64,000 nt of DNA from Nocardiopsis eucommiae. Lineage in GTDB: Bacteria; Actinomycetota; Actinomycetes; Streptosporangiales; Streptosporangiaceae. Location: positions 1,426,001-1,490,000 of the forward strand of contig CP074402.1 of assembly GCA_018388625.1 (NCBI GenBank). Direction: 5' to 3'. Positions 29,555 through 39,721 of this stretch are shown one piece after another. The notes under the pieces are model-generated. The model ran no database searches, was not told the origin of the DNA, and was given only the letters and a program-made list of their open reading frames with translations. Position 1 is the first letter of the stretch. Every line of letters begins with the position of its first letter. The position numbers and the translations under genes are program-made.

Positions 29555-32500
29555 ATGCTCGAGAACGAGCCCAACAACGGCGCCGAAGGCGCCGCGGGTA
29601 CAACTGAAACAACCGAGAACACGGCGGCGGCGCCCCCGCGGGGACGGCGCGGTGCGGGTGACCACACCCGCCCCCGCCAAGGGCGCTCGCCGCGCGGCAG
29701 GACCACCCCCGAACCGGACGACGTCTTCTCCGCTCCCTCCGCGCCGGTCACCAAGCTGGCTGGCTCCGGTGAGGTCGGCACGGTCAACACCTCCGTGTCC
29801 GCCGCTTCCCGCAAGCGCACCGTGCGCGCGGCGGGCCGCCCCGACGACGCCCCGGCCGCCTCGCAGCGCCGGAGCCGTGGTCGCGCCACCTCGGCGAAGG
29901 CGAGCGAGCCGGTCCCCGAGGCCGTCGAGACGGCCTCGGCCGACCGGCCCGCCGAGCCCGAGGGCGACGCCAAGGAGGGCGGGGAGAAGGAGACCGGTCG
30001 CGGTCGTACGCGCGGCCGCACGCGCGCCCGTTCCACCAGGACCGCCGAGGCCCCGGCCCCGGAGGTCGTCGAGGAGCCTGAGGAGACCCCCGCCGAGACC
30101 GGCGGCGCCGTCTTCCAGCCGCCCGGCGGCATGCTCTTCCAGCCCCCGGTCGCCAGCGCGCCCGTGCAGACCAAGCCCAAGGCCGAGCCGGTCGTCGAGG
30201 ACGACACCGACGAGGACGAGGACGACACCGAGGACGAGTCCGCCGAGGCCCCCGCCGAGGAGACCGGCTCGGACGAGCGCCCCAGCCGTCGCCGCCGCCG
30301 TCGCGGCGGACGCGGGCGCGGCCGCTCGCGCGGCGCCGAGGACGCCGACCACGACGACGCCCAGGGTGAGGCTGGCGCGTCCGAGGACAACGCCAAGGGC
30401 CAGCGCGGGGACGACCGGGCCGCCGCCGAGGAGGACGACTCCGAGGACGAGTCCGGTGACGACTCCGCCGACGGCGAGCGCGGCAGCAGCCGTCGCCGTC
30501 GCCGCCGTCGTCGGCGTTCGGGCTCCGGTGGCGACTCCACCAACGACGACCCGCCTAACACCGTGGTCAAGGTGCGCGAGCCGCGCCAGGAACGGCCCAT
30601 CGAGAACGAGGTCCAGGCGGTCCGGGGCTCCACCCGGCTGGAGGCCAAGAAGCAGCGCCGCCGTGAGGGGCGCGAGCAGGGCCGCCGCCGCGCGCCCATC
30701 GTCACCGAGTCCGAGTTCCTGGCCCGCCGCGAGGCGGTCAAGCGCGACCTGGTCGTGCGCCGGACGGGTGACCGTACCCAGATCGCCGTCCTCGAGGACG
30801 ACGTCCTGGTCGAGCACTACGTGGACCGCGCCACCCACCGCTCCTACGTGGGCAACGTGTACCTGGGCCGGGTGCAGAACGTCCTGCCGTCGATGGAGGC
30901 CGCCTTCGTCGACATCGGCAAGGGCCGCAACGCCGTGCTGTACGCGGGCGAGGTCAACTGGGACTCGTTCGGCCTGGACGGCCAGCCCAAGCGCATCGAA
31001 TCCGTGCTCAAGTCCGGCCAGTCGGTCCTGGTGCAGGTCACCAAGGACCCGGTCGGTCACAAGGGTGCCCGGCTGACCAGCCAGATCAGCCTGCCCGGCC
31101 GCTACCTCGTGTACGTGCCCGGCGGTTCGATGACCGGCATCAGCCGCAAGCTCCCCGACAAGGAGCGCGCGCGTCTCAAGACCATCCTCAAGAAGGTGAT
31201 GCCCTCCGGCGCCGGCGTGATCGTGCGCACGGCCGCCGAGGGAGCCAGCGAGGAGGAGCTGGAGCGCGACATCACGCGTCTGGCCAAGCAGTGGGACTCG
31301 ATCAAGCGCAAGTCCAAGTCGGCCAACGCCCCGTCCCTGCTCAACAGCGAGCCGGACCTGACGGTGCGCGTGGTGCGGGACGTCTTCAACGAGGACTTCT
31401 CCAGCCTGGTCGTCTCCGGCGACGAGGCCTGGACCACCGTCCACGAGTACGTGGACTACGTGGCGCCCAACCTCTCCGAGCGGCTGTCGCACTGGGGCGA
31501 GGACCGCGACGTCTTCTCCGCGTACCGGATCGACGAGCAGATCAACAAGGCCCTGGAGCGCAAGGTCTGGCTGCCCAGCGGCGGTTCGCTCATCATCGAC
31601 CGCACCGAGGCCATGACCGTGGTCGACGTCAACACCGGCAAGTTCACCGGCCAGGGCGGCAACCTCGAAGAGACGGTCACCAAGAACAACCTGGAGGCGG
31701 CCGAGGAGATCGTCCGCCAGCTCCGCCTGCGCGACATCGGCGGCATCATCGTCATCGACTTCATCGACATGGTGCTGGAGTCCAACCGCGACCTGGTGCT
31801 GCGCCGGATGCTGGAGTGCCTGTCCCGGGACCGGACCAAGCACCAGGTGGCCGAGGTCACCTCGCTCGGACTGGTCCAGATGACCCGCAAGAGGGTCGGC
31901 CAGGGCCTGCTCGAGGCCTTCTCGCACACCTGTGACCACTGCAACGGTCGCGGCCTGCTGCTCTCCAGCGACCCGGTGGAGAACAAGGGCGGCGGCGGTG
32001 GCGGCACCGGCGGGCGCAAGAAGAAGAAGGGCAAGGGCGACGCCGAGCCGTCCGGGGACAAGGCGTCCTCCGACGCCTCCGACAAGGCGGACCAGCAGGA
32101 CGGCGACGACCGCCCCGCTGGCGGCGAGGAGACCGCCGACCAGGCGGTCGAGCAGGCGGAGAAGCCCGGCAAGGCCGCGAAGGCGGAGAGGACCACGAGG
32201 AAGCGCGGCCGCAAGGCCGCGGAGCCGGTGGCCGCCGACACCGACCAGGCCGAGGCCGACCCGGCCGCCGAGACCGAGTCCGCTCCCGCGGAGGCCGAGG
32301 CCCCCGCGGCCGAGGAGGCCGCTCCCGTGAAGAAGACGCGTAAGCGCTCCTCACGCGCGAAGAAGGCCGCCGAGCCCACGGAGTCGGCCGAGGGGTCCGC
32401 GTCGGAGGACAAGCCGTCTGAGGAGCCCTCGGAGGCCCCCGTGGCCGAGGAGGCCCCGGCCAGGAAGACCCGTCGGCGCACCACCCGCAAGGCGGCCCCG

Positions 32501-32698
32501 GCCGACAGCGGTGAGGGTGAGCAGACGCGGGCGAGCGGTACCGAGCAGGTCTCGGACACCGACGCCACCGAGACACCCGCCACCTCTGACGGTGACGCCG
32601 AGGGCGCCAGCGAGCGGCCCAAGCGCCGCCGTACCCGGCGGACCAAGGCGGCGGTGAGCTCACAGAGCAGTGAGTCCACCGCGGTCGACGCCGGCTGA
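29555..32698 (+). CDS. rne: Ribonuclease E/G
   Basis: Endoribonuclease of 1047 residues, central to mRNA decay and rRNA processing. The catalytic core runs from about residue 390 to 800. S1 region: DRATHRSYVGNVYLGRVQNV. DNase I-like site with metal-binding Asp: TVVDVNTGKFTG and IGGIIVIDFIDM. Zn-link: CDHCNGRG. It is flanked by two long disordered arms: an N-terminal one of alternating Arg-rich and acidic blocks (SRRRRRRGGRGRGRSRG) and a C-terminal one rich in Ala/Glu/Lys. Arms on both sides are typical of actinobacterial RNase E. rplU, rpmA and obgE follow. Confidence 0.95.
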   Translation: MLENEPNNGAEGAAGTTETTENTAAAPPRGRRGAGDHTRPRQGRSPRGRTTPEPDDVFSAPSAPVTKLAGSGEVGTVNTSVSAASRKRTVRAAGRPDDAPAASQRRSRGRATSAKASEPVPEAVETASADRPAEPEGDAKEGGEKETGRGRTRGRTRARSTRTAEAPAPEVVEEPEETPAETGGAVFQPPGGMLFQPPVASAPVQTKPKAEPVVEDDTDEDEDDTEDESAEAPAEETGSDERPSRRRRRRGGRGRGRSRGAEDADHDDAQGEAGASEDNAKGQRGDDRAAAEEDDSEDESGDDSADGERGSSRRRRRRRRRSGSGGDSTNDDPPNTVVKVREPRQERPIENEVQAVRGSTRLEAKKQRRREGREQGRRRAPIVTESEFLARREAVKRDLVVRRTGDRTQIAVLEDDVLVEHYVDRATHRSYVGNVYLGRVQNVLPSMEAAFVDIGKGRNAVLYAGEVNWDSFGLDGQPKRIESVLKSGQSVLVQVTKDPVGHKGARLTSQISLPGRYLVYVPGGSMTGISRKLPDKERARLKTILKKVMPSGAGVIVRTAAEGASEEELERDITRLAKQWDSIKRKSKSANAPSLLNSEPDLTVRVVRDVFNEDFSSLVVSGDEAWTTVHEYVDYVAPNLSERLSHWGEDRDVFSAYRIDEQINKALERKVWLPSGGSLIIDRTEAMTVVDVNTGKFTGQGGNLEETVTKNNLEAAEEIVRQLRLRDIGGIIVIDFIDMVLESNRDLVLRRMLECLSRDRTKHQVAEVTSLGLVQMTRKRVGQGLLEAFSHTCDHCNGRGLLLSSDPVENKGGGGGGTGGRKKKKGKGDAEPSGDKASSDASDKADQQDGDDRPAGGEETADQAVEQAEKPGKAAKAERTTRKRGRKAAEPVAADTDQAEADPAAETESAPAEAEAPAAEEAAPVKKTRKRSSRAKKAAEPTESAEGSASEDKPSEEPSEAPVAEEAPARKTRRRTTRKAAPADSGEGEQTRASGTEQVSDTDATETPATSDGDAEGASERPKRRRTRRTKAAVSSQSSESTAVDAG

Positions 32699-32722
32699 CC
32701 AGCGGTCGAGGCGGGACAGCAG

Positions 32723-32760
32723 CCTGGTCCGGACCCGGTTTCCCACGGGTCCGGACCAGG
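32723..32760 (+). terminator. Terminator after rne
   Basis: CCTGGTCCGGACCCG (32723-32737) pairs perfectly with CGGGTCCGGACCAGG (32746-32760). Confidence 0.8.
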
Positions 32761-32978
32761 AGTACGTGTGCGGGCCTGTGTCGGGTCGGTGGTAATCTGA
32801 TGGACGGTGCGTCGGCGCGCCCCAAATGTTCGCGCGCCCCGAGACCGCAGTGCTCTCCACCAAGGTGGGTTTGTTTCCCTCAGATCCCCGCGCCCCGCTA
32901 CAGGCGATTCGTGGATCGTGGCATCACGGTCATGAGTGAGCGCATTATTCGTTGAGCGAGCAGGAAGAGAGTTACCCG

Positions 32979-33290
32979 GTGTACGCGATCGTGCGAGCGG
33001 GCGGCCGACAGGAGAAGGTGTCTGTCGATGACGTCCTGAACATCGACAGGGTCTCCGACGAGACCGGCGCCACCCTTACGTGGCAGCCCATCCTTGTGGT
33101 CGACGGTGACAACGTCATCAGCGAGGCCGACAAGCTGAGCGGCTACACGGTCACCGCCGAGGTTCTCGGCGAGACCAAGGGCCCCAAGATCAACATCCTG
33201 AAGTACAAGAACAAGACCGGTTACAAGAAGCGCCAGGGTCACCGCCAGAAGCACACCCAGGTGCGCGTCACCGGCATCGCGGCGAAGTAG
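32979..33290 (+). CDS. rplU: 50S ribosomal protein L21
   Basis: 103 residues from GTG 32979, giving the usual N-terminus [18 protein letters not shown]. The C-terminus [19 protein letters not shown] is the conserved rRNA-binding segment. A start 27 bases upstream (TTG 32952) would add nine residues but has no family support. rpmA follows after 13 bases. About 280 bases lie between rne and this gene; apart from the rne terminator I see no other gene there, and the region probably holds the promoter and leader. Confidence 0.97.
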   Translation: MYAIVRAGGRQEKVSVDDVLNIDRVSDETGATLTWQPILVVDGDNVISEADKLSGYTVTAEVLGETKGPKINILKYKNKTGYKKRQGHRQKHTQVRVTGIAAK

Positions 33291-33303
33291 GAGGCCTGGA
33301 GAA

Positions 33304-33564
33304 ATGGCACATAAGAAGGGCGCTTCGTCCAGCCGTAACGGTCGTGACTCGAACGCCAAGCGCCTCGGCGTGAAGCGCTTCGGCGGTCAGTCCGTCTCGG
33401 CCGGTGAGATCCTGATCCGTCAGCGCGGCACCAAGTTCCACCCCGGTGCCAACGTTGGCCGTGGCGGCGACGACACGCTGTTCGCGCTGGTCGATGGCGA
33501 GGTCAAGTTCGCCAACCACCGCGGTCGCAAGGCCGTCAACATCGTTCCGGTCGCCGCCGAGTAG
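33304..33564 (+). CDS. rpmA: 50S ribosomal protein L27
   Basis: 86 residues starting [20 protein letters not shown], the peptidyl-transferase-proximal N-terminal tail, with the family block [26 protein letters not shown] precedes the ATG. It has no N-terminal extension of the Firmicutes type. It is co-transcribed with rplU. Confidence 0.97.
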   Translation: MAHKKGASSSRNGRDSNAKRLGVKRFGGQSVSAGEILIRQRGTKFHPGANVGRGGDDTLFALVDGEVKFANHRGRKAVNIVPVAAE

Positions 33565-33590
33565 GCTGCGCCGGCAACAGCGGTTCTTCG

Positions 33591-33620
33591 GGGGCGGGCC
33601 AGGGAACACTGGCCCGCCCC
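33591..33620 (+). terminator. Terminator after rpmA
   Basis: GGGGCGGGCCAG (33591-33602), loop GGAACA, CTGGCCCGCCCC (33609-33620); a perfect 12-bp stem. Confidence 0.8.
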
Positions 33621-33698
33621 TCGCGTTGTCACTGGTGACGCGTGAGGAGTACCGGTCCCCGCCAGGTGGTGGGGGCCGCATGAGTAACGGGGAGAGCT

Positions 33699-35063
33699 AT
33701 GCCTGACTTCGTCGACGAGGCGGTCTTGCACGTCAAGGCCGGGAACGGCGGGCATGGCTGTGCCTCCGTGCACCGTGAGAAGTTCAAGCCGCTGGGCGGC
33801 CCGGACGGCGGCAACGGCGGCCAGGGCGGTGACATCGTCCTGGAGGTCGACGCCCAGACCGCGACGCTGCTGGACTACCAGCGCCGTCCGCACCGCAACG
33901 CCCAGAACGGCACCCCCGGCCAGGGCGGTCACCGCGCCGGGGCCAAGGGGCAGGACCTGGTCCTGACCGTCCCCGACGGCACCGTGGTCACCAAGGCCGA
34001 CGGTGAGGTCGTCGCCGACCTGGTCGGCCACGGCACCCGCCTGGTCCTGGCCCAGGGCGGCCACGGCGGCCTGGGCAACGCCGCGCTGGCCTCCAAGAAG
34101 CGCAAGGCCCCCGGCTTCGCCCTCAAGGGCGAGGAGGGCGAGGCCTTCGACGTCCGCCTGGAGATGAAGACCATCGCGGACGTCGGCCTGGTGGGCTTCC
34201 CCAGCGCCGGCAAGTCGTCGCTGATCGCCGCGATGTCGGCGGCCCGACCCAAGATCGCGGACTACCCCTTCACCACCCTCATCCCCAACCTGGGCGTGGT
34301 GGAGGCGGGTACCACCCAGTACGTCATCGCGGACGTTCCCGGCCTGATCCCCGGCGCGAGCGCGGGCAAGGGGCTGGGCCTGGAGTTCCTGCGCCACATC
34401 GAGCGCTGCTCCACGCTGCTGCACGTCCTGGACTGCGCCACCTACGAGCCGGGCCGCGACCCGGTCAGCGACCTCGACGCCCTGGAGGCCGAGCTGTCCG
34501 CCTACGGCGAGCAGGCCGGGGTGGACCTGTCCGACCGTCCGCGCATCGTCGCCCTGAACAAGGTGGACGTGCCCGAGGCCCGTGACCTCGCCGACATGGT
34601 CACCCCCATGCTGGAGGAGCGCGGCTACAAGGTGATGGAGGTCTCCGCTGCCTCCCGTGAGGGCCTGCGTGAGCTCTCCTTCGCCCTGGCAGAGCAGATC
34701 ACGGCGGCCCGTCAGGCAGCGCCGGTGGAGGAGCCCACCCGCATCGTCCTGCGGCCGAAGATGATCGGGGACGTCCCCTTCGACGTCGTGCCGCTCGGGA
34801 ACAACTCCTTCCAGGTGCGCGGCGACAAGCCCGCCCGGTGGGTGCGCCAGACCGACTTCTCCAACGACGAGGCCGTCGGCTACCTGGCCGAGCGCCTCAA
34901 CCGCCTCGGCATCGAGGAGGCGCTGGCCAAGGCCGGGGCCACCCAGGGCGCCGAGGTGCAGATCGGCACGGACGAGGACGCCGTGGTCTTCGACTGGGAC
35001 AACTCCATGGACGCCGAGGCCGTCCCGTCCGGCCCGCGCGGATCCGACGCCCGGCTGGGCTGA
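33699..35063 (+). CDS. obgE: GTPase ObgE/CgtA
   Basis: Ribosome-associated GTPase linked to 50S assembly and, in streptomycetes, to the onset of aerial growth. 454 residues. The Gly-rich Obg fold ([36 protein letters not shown]) is followed by the G domain: G1 [11 protein letters not shown]2/G3 [12 protein letters not shown] with [10 protein letters not shown], and G4 NKVDV. A C-terminal OCT domain ([15 protein letters not shown]) ends the protein. GGGGAGAG lies before ATG 33699. Confidence 0.96.
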   Translation: MPDFVDEAVLHVKAGNGGHGCASVHREKFKPLGGPDGGNGGQGGDIVLEVDAQTATLLDYQRRPHRNAQNGTPGQGGHRAGAKGQDLVLTVPDGTVVTKADGEVVADLVGHGTRLVLAQGGHGGLGNAALASKKRKAPGFALKGEEGEAFDVRLEMKTIADVGLVGFPSAGKSSLIAAMSAARPKIADYPFTTLIPNLGVVEAGTTQYVIADVPGLIPGASAGKGLGLEFLRHIERCSTLLHVLDCATYEPGRDPVSDLDALEAELSAYGEQAGVDLSDRPRIVALNKVDVPEARDLADMVTPMLEERGYKVMEVSAASREGLRELSFALAEQITAARQAAPVEEPTRIVLRPKMIGDVPFDVVPLGNNSFQVRGDKPARWVRQTDFSNDEAVGYLAERLNRLGIEEALAKAGATQGAEVQIGTDEDAVVFDWDNSMDAEAVPSGPRGSDARLG

Positions 35064-35159
35064 CCCGCGCGGGGACCGCCGCTCCACTCCAGCCTGACCC
35101 AGACAAGGTACGAGCACGGCGCTCGGGCAGGGCGCCGTGCCACGGACGGAAAGCCCCTC

Positions 35160-36349
35160 GTGGTGCACAGCGCAGACACCCAGCAGCACACCGGCCAGCG
35201 GGCCGGTCGGAGTGACGTCGACGCCCTGGAGTCGGCCGGGCGGACGGCGGTCGCCGGGGCCCGCCGGGTCGTGGTCAAGGTGGGGTCCTCCTCACTGACC
35301 ACCCCGGACGGGCTGATCGACTCCGGTCGGATCCGGGACCTGGTCGAGGTCCTCGCGGACCGCAGGGCCCGCGGGCAGGAGGTGATCCTGGTCTCGTCCG
35401 GCGCGGTGGCGGCCGGGATGACGCCTCTGGGCATGGCTCGCCGCCCGCACGACCTCGCCTCGCAGCAGGCCGCCGCCAGTGTGGGCCAGGGGCTGCTCGT
35501 GGCCTCCTACGCGGCCGAGCTGGCCGGACACGGGCTGACCGCCGCCCAGGTCCTCCTCACGGTGGAGGACATGATGCGACGGGTGCAGCACCGCAACGCC
35601 CAGCGCACCCTGCGCCGTCTCCTGGACATCGGCGCCCTGCCGATCGTCAACGAGAACGACACCGTGGCCACGCACGAGATCCGGTTCGGTGACAACGACC
35701 GCCTCGCCGCGCTGGTGGCGCACCTGATGCGGGCGGACGCCCTCGTGCTGCTCTCCGACGTGGACGCGCTCTACGACGGCAACCCGGCCGACGAGGGAAC
35801 CTCGGTCGTGCACCTGGTGCGCGGTCGGGCCGACCTGGACGGGATCGACATCGGGAGCTCGGGCAGGCGGGGCGTGGGCACCGGCGGGATGGTCACCAAG
35901 GTGGACTCCGCGCGCATCGCCACCGAGGCGGGCGTGCCCACCCTGTTGACCTCGGCCGCCAACGCCCGCGCCGCCCTGTCCGGTGAGCGGGTGGGCACCT
36001 TCTTCGCGGCGGCCGGCGGGCGCCGCCCTCGGCGCGCCAGCTGTGGCTGGCGCACGCCACCGCGGGCCGGGGCAGCCTCGTCCTGGACCCGGGAGCGGTC
36101 AACGCGGTGGTGCGGGAGAAGGCGTCGCTGCTGCCCGCCGGGGTGGTCCGGGTCCAGGGCGACTTCAGCGCGGGTGACCCCGTGGACCTGCGCGACGAGC
36201 AGGGCACGGTGGTCGCGCGGGGACTGGTGAACTACGACGCCACCGAGGTCCCGGACCTGATGGGCCGGTCCACCCGGTGGCTGGCCCGGGAGATGGGCCC
36301 CTCCTACGAGCGCGAGCTCGTGCACCGCGACGACCTCGTGGTGCTCTGA
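35160..36349 (+). CDS. proB: Glutamate 5-kinase (frame broken by one missing base)
   Basis: First step of proline synthesis: phosphorylates glutamate, passing the product to ProA. 396 residues with one base restored at 36027-36029. The kinase domain has VVVKVGSSSLT, VILVSSGAVAAGM and the glutamate-site ENDTVATHEIRFGDNDRL. The PUA domain is C-terminal (GSLVLDPGAVNAVV, GVVRVQGDFSAGDPV). The break falls exactly between the two domains, so a kinase without PUA would be the product if it were real. GTG 35160 and GTG 35163 are both possible starts. proA lies 4 kb downstream, not adjacent. Confidence 0.93.
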
Positions 36350-36421
36350 CCAAAGAGCCGCCCGGCGCCGTCGTCCGCGCGTGGAGGGCTCCGTGACAGG
36401 ACGACCCGAGGAGCGCCCACC

Positions 36422-37308
36422 GTGTCCAGCCTGACGACGCACCTGGCCGCGCTGGCCCTCCGGGTCCTGCGCAAACCGACCCTGGAATCGGTGGAGGACA
36501 CCCGGGAGTGGCTCCGGGAGCCCAAGGAGCACGCGGACCCGCCGCACTGGCTGGCCGCCCGGCACTGGATCACCCGCCGGGAGGTCGGCGGCTTCCGCGT
36601 CTACACGGTGCGCCCCCGCGCGGTCACCGAACCCGGGAGGGCCGTGCTGTACCTGCACGGGGGTACCTACGTCAGCGAGATCGCCGCCTGGCACTGGGTG
36701 CTGGTCTCACGGATGGCCGACGCGGGCTGCCGGGTGGAGGTGCCGATCTACGGTCTGGCCCCCGACCACACCTACCGCGAGGCCTTCCCGTTCGTCACCG
36801 CCGTGTACCGGGAGCTGCTGGAGGACGCCTCGCCCTCGCGCACGCTGATCGCGGGCGACTCCGCCGGTGGCGGGCTCGCGCTGGCCCTCACCCAGACCCT
36901 GGCGGGGAGGAGCTCCCGCCGCCCGCGCGGCTGGTGCTGATCTCCCCGTGGACGGACCTCACGATGTCGAACCCGGAGATCGCGGAAGTGGAGGACGCGG
37001 ACCCCTGGCTGGCTCCGGTGGGTCTGCTGGAGGCCGCGGGTGAGTGGGCGGGCGGGGACGACCTGGCCGAACCACGGCTCAGCCCGCTGTACGGGCCGGT
37101 GGCGGGGCTGCCGCCCATGGACCTGTACATCGGCACCCGGGACCTGCTCCTGCCGGACACACGGCGCCTGCACGAGAGGGTGACCGAGGCCGGGGGCGTG
37201 GCCGAGCTCTTCGTGGAGGAGGGCGCCTTCCACATCCACCCCCTGGTCCCGGTCCCCGAGGGCGGCGACGCGCGCGAGCGGATCATGAGGACGGTCCGGG
37301 AGCTGTGA
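36422..37308 (+). CDS. Alpha/beta hydrolase of the hormone-sensitive lipase type (frame broken by one missing base)
   Basis: Esterase/lipase-like protein of 295 residues after adding one G at 36904-36907. The oxyanion motif is YLHGGTYVSE, the nucleophile motif GDSAGGGLALAL with the catalytic Ser. The Asp is probably in IGTRDLLLPDT and the His in AFHIHPLVP. GTG 36422 has CGAGGAG before it. It faces two SDR genes that may act on related alcohols or ketones. The natural ester is unknown. Confidence 0.85.
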
Positions 37309-37365
37309 GGCGGACCGGGCGCGGTGACGCCTCCGGGACGGCCGCCCTGCCAGCTGCCGCTCGGC

Positions 37366-38115
37366 TCACGTCAGCCTCCTGACCACGGACAGCGGCAGCC
37401 GCCTCATCAGGAAGCCGATGGGTACCCAGGGCCAGGCGGGGACGTACGCCCGCACCCGGCGCCTCTCGATGGCCGCGACCATCGCCCGGACGCCCACCTC
37501 GGTCTCGACCATGAACCGGGTCCGCTGGGTGACGTGCTCGTTCATCTCCGAGCGGATGTAGCCGGGATAGATCACCGAGACGTCCAGGCCGGGCACGCCC
37601 TCCGAACGCAGTCCCTCCGCGATGGCGGCGACCCCGGCCTTGGTGGCGGCGTAGACGGTCATGGCCCTGCGCATGCCGCGCAGGGCCGACATGGACGAGA
37701 CCAGCACGAGGTGGCCGCGCTCCTGCGCGCGGAAGATCTCCATGGCGGCGTCCGCCTGGGCGAGGGCGCCCACGAAGTTGGTCATGGCCGTCTGGCGGTT
37801 GGCGTCGTGGCGACCGGTGCCGAGCGCGGCACCCTTGCCCAGCCCGGCGTTGACGATGACCCGGTCCACGGTGCCGAACTCGGTCGCGAACTCCCCGAAG
37901 ACCCGGTGGACCGCCTCGTCGTCGGTGACGTCCAGGGCCCGCAGCTCCACGCGGCGGTCGGGGTGGGACCGCGCGATCTCGTCCCGGAGGGCGGTCATCG
38001 GCGCGGTCCGACGGGCGCACAGTCCGAGGTCGTAGCCGAGGGCGGCGAACTGGCGGGCCATCTCCGCGCCCAGTCCCGCCGAGGCCCCGGTGATCACGAC
38101 GGTTCCCCTGCTCAT
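37366..38115 (-). CDS. Short-chain dehydrogenase/reductase
   Basis: NAD(P)-dependent oxidoreductase of 249 residues. Cofactor motif VVITGASAGLGAEMA, then VIVNAGLGKG, the catalytic Ser in VLVSSMSALRG and the Y-x-x-x-K in VYAATKAGVAA. A hydrophobic C-terminal tail (WPWVPIGFLMRRLPLSVV) suggests membrane contact. Its ATG overlaps the stop of the upstream SDR gene by four bases, so both form one operon repressed, most likely, by the divergent TetR protein. Confidence 0.9.
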   Translation of the reverse strand: MSRGTVVITGASAGLGAEMARQFAALGYDLGLCARRTAPMTALRDEIARSHPDRRVELRALDVTDDEAVHRVFGEFATEFGTVDRVIVNAGLGKGAALGTGRHDANRQTAMTNFVGALAQADAAMEIFRAQERGHLVLVSSMSALRGMRRAMTVYAATKAGVAAIAEGLRSEGVPGLDVSVIYPGYIRSEMNEHVTQRTRFMVETEVGVRAMVAAIERRRVRAYVPAWPWVPIGFLMRRLPLSVVRRLT

Positions 38116-38972
38116 GCCTTCTCCGTGGTGTGGTCGGGTGCGGTGGAGGTGGGATCGACGCGGCGGCGCACACCCTCGGCCACCCCGCGCATCGCGCGGT
38201 CGTAGAGGGGCCGCAGCCACCGTTTGGCGCGGACCGCCGTCCGTCCGGCCCGGTCGGTGAGGATGACGGGTCTTCTCCGGTCCACCCCACGGAGCACCCG
38301 GGCGGCGACCTCGTCGGCGGACAGGCGCGACCCGTCGATCAGCCGAACGGCGGAGGCCTCCACCTCGGGGTCGCTGCCGCTGAGGGAGGAGGCCAGGTTG
38401 GTGCGGAAGAACGACGGGCACACCACCGAGGTGGTGACGCCGTAGGGGGCGAGCTCGTGCTGGAGGGTCTCGCTGAGCGCGACGACCGCCGCCTTGACCG
38501 CGTTGTAGGAGCTCATCACCGGCGGGTGCACGAGCCCCGCCATGGAGGCGACGTTGACGAGGTGCCCCGAGCCCTGGCGCTTGAACAGCGGGGTGAACAC
38601 GCGGCAGCCCCGAACCACGCCGAACAGGTTGATCTCGGTGATCCGCCGCCAGTCCTCGACGGTGAGGACGTCGATCCGTCCGCCGGCGGCGATCCCCGCG
38701 TTGTTGACCAGCACGTCGAGCCCGCGCCACCGCTCCTCGACGTGGGCGAGGGCGGACGCCCAGTCGTCGTCGGAGGTCACGTCCAGACACAGGTAGCCGA
38801 CCCCGTCCGGAAGGGTGTCGGGCGCGTCCGCGGCCAGGTCGGTGGCGATCACCCGGTCCCCGCGCGCGGCGAACGCGGAGACCAGGGCGGCGCCGAGCCC
38901 GGAGGCGCCTCCGGTGACCAGGACGCGGCGGCCGGAGCCGCCGGGAGGGGCGCCCCGCCCGGGGGCGGTCAT
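38112..38972 (-). CDS. Short-chain dehydrogenase/reductase, first gene of the operon
   Basis: 286 residues. The cofactor site VLVTGGASGLGAALVSAFA, the N-N-A-G motif LVNNAGIAAGG, catalytic Ser (VNVASMAGLVHPP) and YNAVKAAVVAL are complete. The longer C-terminus (RPVILTDRAGRTAVRAKRW) resembles SDRs acting on lipophilic alcohols. ATG 38972 was chosen over an upstream ATG because the latter would overlap the promoter. The gene is divergent from the TetR gene. Confidence 0.88.
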   Translation of the reverse strand: MTAPGRGAPPGGSGRRVLVTGGASGLGAALVSAFAARGDRVIATDLAADAPDTLPDGVGYLCLDVTSDDDWASALAHVEERWRGLDVLVNNAGIAAGGRIDVLTVEDWRRITEINLFGVVRGCRVFTPLFKRQGSGHLVNVASMAGLVHPPVMSSYNAVKAAVVALSETLQHELAPYGVTTSVVCPSFFRTNLASSLSGSDPEVEASAVRLIDGSRLSADEVAARVLRGVDRRRPVILTDRAGRTAVRAKRWLRPLYDRAMRGVAEGVRRRVDPTSTAPDHTTEKA

Positions 38973-39040
38973 CGTCGGACCCCGAGGGTCGCGGGTTCGT
39001 GCGCGGCGACGCGGGGGAGGGTGCGAAGTCCATGTCGTTG

Positions 39041-39071
39041 ACACTACGGGCTTGTTGAGCAATGCTCAACA
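39041..39071. promoter_or_regulatory. Divergent promoter and TetR operator between the SDR operon and its regulator
   Basis: The palindrome TGTTGAGC-AAT-GCTCAACA occupies 39053-39071. On the minus strand -35 TTGAGC (39064-39069) lies within it, with a 17-base spacer to -10 TAGTGT (39041-39046). A plus-strand TTGACA lies at 39038-39043. Bound repressor would block both promoters. Confidence 0.7.
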
Positions 39072-39657
39072 GGGTGAACGAGGCAGCCCCGCGACGGACG
39101 CGGATGACCCAGGACGAGCGCAGGCGCCAACTGGTCGGGATCGGCCTGCGCATGCTGGTGGAACGCCCCATCCAGGAGCTGGCGGTGGACGAGGTGGCCC
39201 GTGAGGCCGGCATCTCCCGAGGGCTGCTCTTCCACTACTTCCCCAACAAGACCGCCTTCCACGACGCCGTGGTGGCCGCCGCCGGACGGCGCGTGCTCCG
39301 CAACACCGCGCCCGACGGCGACCGCTCCGGCTGGGACGCCGTGGCCCAGTTCGCGGAACGCTACTTCGAGCAGGTGGACCGGCGCCGGGCCTCGTACGCG
39401 GCGCTGGTGTTCGGCGGGGAGCGGTGACCCTGGAGGGCGCCCGCGTGGAGGACCTGCGCGAGACCATGGGTGCCCGCGTGCGTGCCCTGCTGGACGCCCC
39501 CGAGACGGTGGCCCCGGTCACCGACGCCTGGACCGCCTACCTGGAGGCCCGAGCCCTGCGCTGGTCCGCCGTCCCCGCCGACCGGCGCACCACCGGCCCG
39601 GTCGAGGAGGCCGACCACTGCGTCCGGGCCCTGGGAGCACTGCTGGACCTGGACTGA
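39062..39657 (+). CDS. TetR family regulator (frame broken by one missing base)
   Basis: 198 residues after adding one G in the run 39416-39419. The helix-turn-helix is VDEVAREAGISRGLLFHYF, followed by the typical PNKTAFHDAVV. The C-terminal ligand domain is unassigned. ATG 39062 lies inside the operator palindrome; ATG 39104 (MTQDERRRQL) is the alternative and leaves the operator untranslated. It most likely represses itself and the divergent SDR pair. Confidence 0.85.
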
Positions 39658-39708
39658 TCGGGCGGACGACCGCCCCGGGCGCCCCGTGCGCCGACGCGTT
39701 GCGGGTCC

Positions 39709-39714
39709 TAGGAT
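39709..39714 (+). promoter_or_regulatory. -10 element placing transcription start at the GTG of the PemK-like gene
   Basis: TAGGAT ends seven bases before GTG 39722, so the RNA would begin at or next to the start codon, as in leaderless messages. There is no ribosome-binding site before the GTG. Confidence 0.45.
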
Positions 39715-39721
39715 GCGGTGC

